Part shown: positions 36,864-43,564 of the stretch, piece after piece
Position numbering within the stretch: position 1 is the first letter of the stretch
Layout: every line of letters starts with the position of its first letter
Assembly (NCBI GenBank): GCA_029210325.1
Contig: JARGPU010000001.1
Span: 1,126,126 to 1,190,125, forward strand
Direction: 5' to 3'
DNA from: Alcanivoracaceae bacterium
GTDB lineage: Bacteria; Pseudomonadota; Gammaproteobacteria; Pseudomonadales; Alcanivoracaceae
Length of the DNA stretch: 64,000 bases
Made by a program: the position numbers and the translations under genes
The notes under the pieces: generated by a model
What the model was told of the DNA's origin: nothing
The model's database searches: none
The model's input: the letters and a program-made list of their open reading frames with translations, nothing else

Positions 36864-38330
36864 TTAGTCTTCCAGCTCCACTTCCTCGGCGGTAATTACG
36901 CTGCCATTGTAGCTGCCTTCCACCTCAACCACCGTGCTGTCTATGGTGATGGCCGAGAAGAAAGTGCTGGCACTGATGTTGTTATCGTTATCGTCCTCAA
37001 AGTCACTGGCAGACACATCTACCGGAACGCCAAGGATGCTCAGTGCGGTATTCGGCGTGGTGGCGGTGACCGGACCTTCCAGGACTACTTGCACGGGTAG
37101 TTCCAGATCAACGCGGGTAACTTCGGTAAGCACCAGCGTGTTGCCACTTTGGTACCCCTGCAGCTCCACATAGTCATTGATTGCCAGATCATCCAGGCCA
37201 AAGAAGGACTCTTCCGCTTCACTGTCGTCTTCGTAGCGAGTGCTGGTGTTGGACACCAGAGTCAAACCAAGCGCAGTGATTGTGCCTTCGTTAAGGGTCA
37301 GGTTGGTTGCAGTAATCGCTGAAACTTGAGCGTGCAGGGAAATATTCTCTTCCTGCTCGAATTCCACTTCATCAGCGATAATAACGCCTTCTGACCAGGT
37401 GCCTTCCACTTCGACGACTGCGCCGACCACCAGAAGTTCTGCATTGCCGCCGCTAAATTCGGCGCCAGGAGCAATGGTCACAGGGATGCCGCTAACGGCG
37501 ATCTGGCTGCTTGATGTGACTTCGGTAATCAGGCCCTTCAGTTCAGCTTCAACGCCATCATCCAGATCATCAAAGCCATCACTAAAGCCCTTGACGGTAC
37601 TTGCATTCAGAATGTCGCCATTCAGGCTGCCGCGTACGCGAACCGTAATGCCATTGGCGGGCGCATTACTTGGCAGTGCAGAAAGTGCAGCCGTGTTGTA
37701 GTTCACCTCCAGTCCATTGATCTCAAAGGTAAGGGCTTCGCTATTCAGATTAGATACCTTGCCGATAACCCGTGGCTCACTGACGTTATCTTCATAGCCG
37801 ACATAGGTGGCGATGAGCACGCCATCGCTAGCGATATAGCCACTCACTTCCACGCCATCTCCGACTTCAAGTCGATCGAAGTCAGTGCCGCCGATGGCAG
37901 AAGTGAAGCTGCTATCTATCACAGTGTTGGCACGAACCTGCACAGTCTGTCCCAGCGCATTGAAGCGTTGGTTATCCGCATCAAGGCTGGTGATGCTGGC
38001 TTTTAGCAGAGTTTCCTGAATGACGGTGTCCGCAATCGGGTTGCCGTTGCCGTCAATGCTGGACGATGTGATAAAGACAAATTCACCCACCTCAAGCAAG
38101 TCAGAGGTGCTCGGGTTGTCGTCAATTCGTACCAAGGTGTTGTCGTCGACAATATAGCGCCGGCCGTTTTGCAGAATGCTGCCAAATCCGCTGATCGGAC
38201 CAGCAGATGCGCTTGCTGGTACAGCACTATTGCCACCATTGCCTGCAGTTTGGCTATCGCCACCACAGGCCGTCAGCGCAACAAGGCTGGCCGCCGTCAG
38301 GCATTTCATCCAGGTAGTGGAAGTTTTCAT
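36864..38330 (-). CDS. DUF5666 repeat lipoprotein, copy B
   Basis: 488-aa predicted lipoprotein: signal peptide and lipobox LTAC (Cys22) followed by GGD. The rest is a chain of small beta-domains of the DUF5666 type (for example FGSILQNGRRYIVDD, GDGVEVSGYIASDG, VIGKVSNLNSEALTFEINGL), very acidic and probably Ca2+- or surface-exposed. About 80% identical by eye to copy A (38604-40058). Own promoter at ~38435-38485; AAGGAGAT ribosome site. Its ATG overlaps the stop of a relic DUF6502 frame. Function unknown. Confidence 0.85.
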   Translation of the reverse strand: MKTSTTWMKCLTAASLVALTACGGDSQTAGNGGNSAVPASASAGPISGFGSILQNGRRYIVDDNTLVRIDDNPSTSDLLEVGEFVFITSSSIDGNGNPIADTVIQETLLKASITSLDADNQRFNALGQTVQVRANTVIDSSFTSAIGGTDFDRLEVGDGVEVSGYIASDGVLIATYVGYEDNVSEPRVIGKVSNLNSEALTFEINGLEVNYNTAALSALPSNAPANGITVRVRGSLNGDILNASTVKGFSDGFDDLDDGVEAELKGLITEVTSSSQIAVSGIPVTIAPGAEFSGGNAELLVVGAVVEVEGTWSEGVIIADEVEFEQEENISLHAQVSAITATNLTLNEGTITALGLTLVSNTSTRYEDDSEAEESFFGLDDLAINDYVELQGYQSGNTLVLTEVTRVDLELPVQVVLEGPVTATTPNTALSILGVPVDVSASDFEDDNDNNISASTFFSAITIDSTVVEVEGSYNGSVITAEEVELED

Positions 38331-38419
38331 GGTTTATCTCCTTCGTTTTCACTTGGATAGATGCCCAAACCGACTTGGTGGTGCTGGTTACTGCTGTCGC
38401 TATGGGCGGTTGCTTCGGT
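38327..38419 (-). pseudogene. 3' remnant of a second DUF6502 gene
   Basis: Reading minus-strand codons before copy B gives ...DSSNQHHQVGLGIYPSEN followed by EGDKP-stop. It aligns with the C-terminus of the intact DUF6502 protein (DSTEHCRLGLGMYLIED, YGDKK-stop). The stop overlaps the DUF5666 ATG as ATGA in both copies. Everything upstream to the promoter (about 700 bp of the gene) is missing, so this is the relic left by an internal deletion after duplication. Confidence 0.75.
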
Positions 38420-38435
38420 CTAATTGATCTCTATA

Positions 38436-38452
38436 TGGGGAGATAATCCCCA
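38436..38452. promoter_or_regulatory. Putative operator, copy B (TGGGG-N7-CCCCA)
   Basis: Inverted repeat TGGGG AGATAAT CCCCA. On the minus strand its spacer and left arm overlap the GATTAT taken as -10, with TTGCCT 17 bp further upstream. The same dyad occurs before DUF6502 at 40883-40899. Confidence 0.6.
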
Positions 38453-38473
38453 AATATGAGTTATCAGGCAATA

Positions 38474-38484
38474 CCGTTCGTCGG
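38474..38484 (-). promoter_or_regulatory. Conserved 11-bp promoter box, copy B
   Basis: Minus strand CCGACGAACGG, just upstream of the -35 TTGCCT. It matches CCGACGAATGG at 40921-40931 and lies 21 bp from the operator in both copies. Confidence 0.5.
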
Positions 38485-38533
38485 ATGGCTATTTCCGGAT
38501 TCGAGTTTGTTGAGTTGCCTGGAATGCGAGACA

Positions 38534-38573
38534 CAAAAAAGCCGGGGTCAGACAAAGCTGACCCCGGCTTTTT
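38534..38573. terminator. Strong terminator after DUF5666 copy A
   Basis: Stem GCCGGGGTCAG/CTGACCCCGGC with a 6-nt loop, flanked by A6 and T5 runs; paralogous to the terminator at 36808-36849. Confidence 0.93.
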
Positions 38574-38603
38574 GACAGGTGCTTTTGGGTAGGTGCTTGT
38601 TGG

Positions 38604-40058
38604 TTAGTCCTCCAGCACCAGCTCCGCTTCTTCGGCAGTAATCAGGCTGCCATTGTAGCTGCCTGTCACTTCGACAATGCTGCTATCGATGGTGATGGCA
38701 GAGAAGAAAGCGCTGGCGTCGTCCTCAAAATCACTGGAAGAAACATCCACCGGCACGCCAAGTATGGTCAAAGAGGTATTGGGTGTGGTGCTTGTAACTG
38801 TACCGCGCAGGGCGACTACCAGAGGCAGGTCGATGTCCTCGCGGACAACCTCGGTAAGTACAATAGTGTCACCACTTTTAAAGCCGCGCAGCTCGACATA
38901 GTCATTCACTGCCAGATCGTCCAGTCCAAAGAGCTCTTCGTCAGCTTCGCTGTTGTCTTCATAGCTGGTGCTGGTATTGGAAACCAGAGTCAGTCCCAGT
39001 GCGCTAATGGCTCCTTCATTAAGCGTCAGATTGGTCGCGGAAATGGCTGTGATCTGCCCATTAATACGCACGTTGTCCTCCTGTTCGAACTCGACCTCGT
39101 CCGCCAGAATGCCGCCTTCTGACCAGATGCCCTCGACTTCAACAATGGCTCCGACAATCAGTTGCCCGGCATTGCCACCACTAAACTCGGCGCCGGCCTT
39201 GATCGACACTGGAATACCGTTCACCGCAATCAGGCTGCTGGAGCTGACTTCGGTGATGACGCCCTTGAGTTCAGCTTCGGAGCCATCATCCAGATCGTCG
39301 AAACCACTGCTGAAGCCCTTCACTTCATCTGCTTCCAGAATGTCTCCATCCAGGCTGCCGCGAACACGCACCGAGACACCATTGGCGAGCATGCCATCTG
39401 GAAGAGAGGACAGGCTTGCAGTGTTGTAGTCAACGACAAGTCCATTGATCTCGAAGGTAAGGGCTTCGCTGTTCAGATTGGACACTTTGCCAATAACCCG
39501 TGGTTCACTGACATTATCTTCATAGCCGACATAGGTGGCGATGATCACGCCATCGGCAGCAATATAACCACTGACTTCCACGCCATCTCCGACTTCAAGT
39601 CGATCAAAGTCAGTGCCGATAACGGCAGATATGAAGCGGGTATCTATCACGGTGTTTGCCCGAACCTGCACAGTCTGTCCCAGCGCATTGAAGCGTTGGT
39701 TTACAGCATCAATACTGGTGATGCTGGCCTTGAGCAAGGTTTCTTGAGTAACACTGTCAGCAATCGGGTTGCCGCTGTCGTCAATACTGGATGAAGTGAT
39801 AACGACAAATTCACCCACCTCAAGCAAGTCAGAGGTACTCGGGTTGTCGTCGATTAGTACCTGCGTGTCGCCGTCGACAATATAGCGCCGGCCATTCTGC
39901 AGGATGCTGCCGAACGCATTGATCGGGCCTGCGGAGACGCCTGGCGAGGGAGCGCCACTGCCATCGATGCCTGCAGTCTGGCTGCCGCCACCACAGGCGG
40001 TCAGTGTCATCACGCTCGCGGCGGTCAGACACTGCATCCAGCGAGGAAAAGTTTTCAT
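38604..40058 (-). CDS. DUF5666 repeat lipoprotein, copy A
   Basis: 484-aa paralogue of copy B: signal peptide MKTFPRWMQCLTAAS..., lipobox LTAC, GGGSQTAG linker, then serial DUF5666-like beta modules with motifs GEFVVITSSSID, VQVRANTVID and GVPVDVSSSDFED. It lacks a short N-rich insert near the C-terminus that copy B has (DDNDNN). Its ATG overlaps the DUF6502 stop (ATGA) and a GGAG site lies inside the DUF6502 end, so the two are translationally coupled. Predicted outer-membrane or periplasmic; function unknown. Confidence 0.85.
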   Translation of the reverse strand: MKTFPRWMQCLTAASVMTLTACGGGSQTAGIDGSGAPSPGVSAGPINAFGSILQNGRRYIVDGDTQVLIDDNPSTSDLLEVGEFVVITSSSIDDSGNPIADSVTQETLLKASITSIDAVNQRFNALGQTVQVRANTVIDTRFISAVIGTDFDRLEVGDGVEVSGYIAADGVIIATYVGYEDNVSEPRVIGKVSNLNSEALTFEINGLVVDYNTASLSSLPDGMLANGVSVRVRGSLDGDILEADEVKGFSSGFDDLDDGSEAELKGVITEVSSSSLIAVNGIPVSIKAGAEFSGGNAGQLIVGAIVEVEGIWSEGGILADEVEFEQEDNVRINGQITAISATNLTLNEGAISALGLTLVSNTSTSYEDNSEADEELFGLDDLAVNDYVELRGFKSGDTIVLTEVVREDIDLPLVVALRGTVTSTTPNTSLTILGVPVDVSSSDFEDDASAFFSAITIDSSIVEVTGSYNGSLITAEEAELVLED

Positions 40059-40867
40059 TTTTTATCTCCGTAATCTTCAATCAGATACATACCCAAACCG
40101 AGACGGCAGTGTTCCGTGCTGTCCTCGTCGCGGGCGCTTTGTTCCAATTGTTGGTTCAGCCAGTCGTCCAGCTTTTCCAGGAACTGCTGGCCCTGATCTG
40201 CCAGTAGAGTGTTAAAGCGTTCGGCTGTGGCGGCGTCCGCACCTTCGACCACAACGCGACGTTCAAATCGTTTGGCCTGTTTGTTATCGCGAGGATAAAG
40301 GTTGTGATTCAGGGTCGAGCCAAGGTCATGAATGACTTCGGTGGCCCGGCGAGTGGCGATCGGATCGTTGCCGGGAGGAATAAAGGTACGGGCACGGGCC
40401 GTGATCAGATCGCCATCCTGTGTGACTGCATTCAGGCGCAGCAATTCCTTCAGAAAGGCGGTATGGGGTACATCGCCGGCGTACTCCTTGAGCAGTAGCC
40501 AGAAATCTCCGGCAGTAGCGCTGCTTAACTGCCGCGCATTGCCTTGTCCGTCCGAGAAGCGCGCGTCCCGGTGCCAGCCGGACAGTACCCGGGTGATCCG
40601 GTCTGTACGTTCCACCGCAGGCTGGTCGCTCGCTTCGGCACGATGATCCAGCTGGCGTTTGATTTCCTTGCGATCAAGACCGGTGAGCAAACTGATGCGT
40701 GAGACATTGGTGGGCCGGCCATCCTTGCCAAAGTGGTCCGATGCCACGCATACGTACTCATGCTTGAGCAGGGCGACAAGCTCCTGATAGCTGACACCGT
40801 TCTCAAGCAACAGCCGGAGCTGGGGCCTGAGCATGTCAACGAATGGGGTCAGGTCTTTGCCGTTCAT
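40055..40867 (-). CDS. DUF6502 family protein, putative winged-helix regulator
   Basis: 270-aa soluble protein. Residues ~20-75 look like a winged helix-turn-helix (GVSYQELVALLKHEYV, then TNVSRISLLTGLDRKEIKR). The C-terminal region is helical with no recognised domain. No signal peptide or membrane segment. The ATG at 40867 has GGAG 7 nt upstream; a longer in-frame start at 40924 would begin upstream of the predicted promoter. First gene of a unit with DUF5666 copy A; an operator-like dyad lies 16 bp upstream of its start. DNA binding is inferred, not shown. Confidence 0.82.
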   Translation of the reverse strand: MNGKDLTPFVDMLRPQLRLLLENGVSYQELVALLKHEYVCVASDHFGKDGRPTNVSRISLLTGLDRKEIKRQLDHRAEASDQPAVERTDRITRVLSGWHRDARFSDGQGNARQLSSATAGDFWLLLKEYAGDVPHTAFLKELLRLNAVTQDGDLITARARTFIPPGNDPIATRRATEVIHDLGSTLNHNLYPRDNKQAKRFERRVVVEGADAATAERFNTLLADQGQQFLEKLDDWLNQQLEQSARDEDSTEHCRLGLGMYLIEDYGDKK

Positions 40868-40882
40868 GAGGTTCTCCGCATG

Positions 40883-40899
40883 TGGGGTAATAAACCCCA
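40883..40899. promoter_or_regulatory. Putative operator, copy A (TGGGG-N7-CCCCA)
   Basis: Inverted repeat TGGGG TAATAAA CCCCA. On the minus strand it overlaps GTTTAT, a candidate -10, with TTGCCA 17 bp upstream. It has the same arms, spacing and context as the copy B dyad at 38436-38452. Confidence 0.6.
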
Positions 40900-40920
40900 G
40901 ATAAGTGGCTTTTGGCAAGG

Positions 40921-40931
40921 CCATTCGTCGG
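40921..40931 (-). promoter_or_regulatory. Conserved 11-bp promoter box, copy A
   Basis: Minus strand CCGACGAATGG, 21 bp from the operator and directly before the -35 region; counterpart of the box at 38474-38484. Confidence 0.5.
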
Positions 40932-40964
40932 CCAGGTGCTCTATTTAGCTCTGTGCGGCTTTAT

Positions 40965-41774
40965 CTACGGGCGGGTAAGGCGTTGAATCTCCTGCTTTTT
41001 CATCAGTTTTTCCAGCGTATTGCTCAGATGCCGCGGAGTAATCACAGTTTCGAAAGCGTTCTGGAAATCCTCCAACTGGGCGCTGGTTGGCCCTGACTCG
41101 CCAATTTCGCAGGTGCGGGCATCGAACTTGCGGGTGACTTTAGGCTCGCCGGCCAGAAAATCATTCGAGCCTTCCAGAAAAGACGTTTCCTTCTTGACGC
41201 TGCGGGCTTGCACCACAAATCCATCCTTTCCATTCACCAGCGACAGGTTGGAATAGGCGCCAATGTGGCACCAGCTTACGTTGCCGGCAAGGCCACCAAA
41301 GTATACGGATATGCCCTCTGGGGAGACGTTGGTGCCGGTATAGGCTCTGCCGGGGGCAAGCACAAGAATGGCGTCCAGTTGATGCTGGCCAGCCATTTCC
41401 TTTAAGTGGTTTGCCAGTTTCCAGTGTGCTTTCTGCCAGAGGGCGTCGCCAAAGGATCGTTTTATTTCTTGTTCCTCTCTTGCGATCAGCGCTGCAGGAT
41501 CGTACTCAAGGTGGACTATCTCATAGCGCTCCATTGCTGCCAGCGCGCGTTCAATATTTTCCTGATATAGCGCATCAAGGTTGGCGTCAGCGACTCTGAA
41601 CTCGCCTCTGCTATTGCCGAATACCGTCATCCCCAGACGGTAATAGCCTGCGGTGTCTCCCATGATCGATATAACGCCCACACGTTGTACTTCGTTGTAA
41701 TCGAAAGGCGCCCTTGGTGTGGTGGAGCAGCCAGTCAGAACAAAAACAAGGGCGATCAGATACTTCATCATCAT
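40965..41774 (-). CDS. Predicted lipoprotein of unknown function
   Basis: About 269 aa with three initial methionines, a short signal peptide and lipobox LTGC followed by STTPRAPF. The mature part starts with a small alpha/beta domain (RVGVISIMGDTAGYYRLG, AILVLAPGRAYTGTNV), resembling in outline proteins of unknown function with a nucleoside- or GNA-like fold. No family is recognised. AGGAGA lies 5 nt before the ATG at 41774; the in-frame start at 41915 would bury the signal peptide. Its 3' end is 33 nt from the conserved box before DUF6502. Confidence 0.72.
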   Translation of the reverse strand: MMMKYLIALVFVLTGCSTTPRAPFDYNEVQRVGVISIMGDTAGYYRLGMTVFGNSRGEFRVADANLDALYQENIERALAAMERYEIVHLEYDPAALIAREEQEIKRSFGDALWQKAHWKLANHLKEMAGQHQLDAILVLAPGRAYTGTNVSPEGISVYFGGLAGNVSWCHIGAYSNLSLVNGKDGFVVQARSVKKETSFLEGSNDFLAGEPKVTRKFDARTCEIGESGPTSAQLEDFQNAFETVITPRHLSNTLEKLMKKQEIQRLTRP

Positions 41775-41953
41775 GGTTTCTCCTGCTTGGGAATCAGCGC
41801 GGTATGTTTTAGTGCAGATCAAAGTCAAAGCCCGCCAGAATGCCGTGCAGACTAAGCGGCTGCTGCATTGCGGCGGCGGACGCGTATTACCTGTTAATTT
41901 AATGTGTAGTGACAAAATCCAGAGGATGATGTTGCTTAATGAAACGAGCTCTA

Positions 41954-43330
41954 TCAGATATCAAACTTTCTCATCAGGTCTGCCACATTGATCGGTGCAG
42001 AAGGTAGTGATTGGCTCGGGAAAAAATCCTGCGGAATGCCTTCTGGGGCGAGTTGGTAGTGGATGGTCAGGGTCTTCACCAGTGCTGCCGGGGCGGCCAT
42101 GGATGTGCTCGCATACAAGGTGGCGCTGGTGCGGTGGTGTCTATTATAGGTCATGGTGGATCGTCGAATGGGCTGATCGGTATCCAGTGAAAGTTCGACA
42201 AACTCCCTCAGGCGAGCATTACGATCATATCGATACTGACTGTAGCTGGAGTTTTCATAGGTGTAGCCCACCGGGCGGCCATCATCGCGGTAGTAGTACG
42301 TCATGCCATTTACAACAGTATCGTCATCCGTGTGAAGCTCGCCATCCTCGCCGGGAGAGCGCCTGACTGAAGCAGTAATATTCCCGTTCTGATCAAAGTG
42401 GTAAACGGATTCACTCAGCTCCTTGTTCGGGTCGGCAACCGTTCCACGGGTGGTGATCGTTAATGTGCCGTCGTGCCTGTCAATGACACGCTGTTGGTAG
42501 GAGGTGAGGTAGAAATTCCAGCCGGAGTAAAAGTCTGCCTCGCGAGAAACGCTTTCGTCGTCGTACTGATAACGGGCAGATTCTTTCAGGGTGCTGCAGC
42601 TGCGATAAATCAACAGCTCAATAGCAATGCTAGGGCCCTCTTCACAGATGTTGGCCATGATGTCATCAAACCAGTTGGTTTGAGTGAGCTCGATGTCTAC
42701 GCCCAGTACGCGGCCCTCGTCGTCGAGGGAAATCCGGGTCTCCTGCGTTTGCGTCAGCGAGGGGGCTTCGACTCCACCACCTAATGTTTTCATCACCTGC
42801 GTATCAAGCACCAGATTGCCGTCGCGCACCCGGCTAATAGTGAGCTCATACCCGCTTGCCGGAAAGGCCGCCTCTGTCGGGCAATATTCGCCGGCACAGC
42901 GCGCCTCATATGTCAGGGCATGGCCATCCAGTGCCGGGCAAAGTGTGGTCTCATCGCCGGGAAGACCGGCAACCGCCAGGGCAACACTGCCGGTTGGCGA
43001 TCGTTGATAGGAAACCAGTGGCAGGAAGCGCTGATAGGGCAATCCGATCTCATCTTCTTCATAGTGGCAGGTCAAAAAAGGTGAGGAGATATCGTCCGCA
43101 GTACCCCAGAGGCCGTCCTCGCCGGGGGTCAGATACTCTGAATGGATCTGCTTCGGAGTGCTGTAATCAAAACGGACGCGGTGGCTGACTGCCTGAGTCT
43201 CCGCATCAAAGTAGTCTACCGAGCTGGGGACAACCGGGAGATCGCCTATTCCGGTGCCTGAGCCACCACCGCACCCGGCGAAGAGTGCGGGAGCAACAAG
43301 CCATATCCATCCGTAATAATGCCGTTTCAT
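41954..43330 (-). CDS. Predicted lipoprotein with YD/RHS-like repeats
   Basis: 458 aa; signal peptide with lipobox FAGC, then a GGGSGTGIG linker. The body contains short segments of the type YHFDQNGNITASVRR, TYYYRDDGRPVGYTYENS and YRYDRNARLREFVELS, reminiscent of YD repeats, but there is no polymorphic-toxin C-terminal domain. Paired cysteines (TCHYEEDE, LCPALDGH, CAGEYCP) may form disulfides. Start at 43330 with AAGGAG about 10 nt upstream. Same strand as the 269-aa lipoprotein, separated by about 180 nt. Function unknown. Confidence 0.72.
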   Translation of the reverse strand: MKRHYYGWIWLVAPALFAGCGGGSGTGIGDLPVVPSSVDYFDAETQAVSHRVRFDYSTPKQIHSEYLTPGEDGLWGTADDISSPFLTCHYEEDEIGLPYQRFLPLVSYQRSPTGSVALAVAGLPGDETTLCPALDGHALTYEARCAGEYCPTEAAFPASGYELTISRVRDGNLVLDTQVMKTLGGGVEAPSLTQTQETRISLDDEGRVLGVDIELTQTNWFDDIMANICEEGPSIAIELLIYRSCSTLKESARYQYDDESVSREADFYSGWNFYLTSYQQRVIDRHDGTLTITTRGTVADPNKELSESVYHFDQNGNITASVRRSPGEDGELHTDDDTVVNGMTYYYRDDGRPVGYTYENSSYSQYRYDRNARLREFVELSLDTDQPIRRSTMTYNRHHRTSATLYASTSMAAPAALVKTLTIHYQLAPEGIPQDFFPSQSLPSAPINVADLMRKFDI

Positions 43331-43564
43331 CTGGCTGTTGCTCCTTGGATACCCATGCCGTTCAGGCAGGAATGATAGTGGAGCTGTCTGGCGGTGAAAA
43401 CCTCGGAATAGCAGCAACGTGGTATTGGCGGGAAAGGATAGCGGCGGTGAGGTGCGCGGCTGGTGGTGTTGACGTGATGTCGCAATGACATTGCCTGTCT
43501 TGCGGTTTTAGCAGCGCTGAGCATACTGCGCCCGATAACAATCAAAAAACACAAGGATGAGAAT

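Noticed and set aside
41954-43330. RHS/YD polymorphic toxin
   Set aside because: YD-like segments are few, and there is no variable toxin domain or immunity gene.
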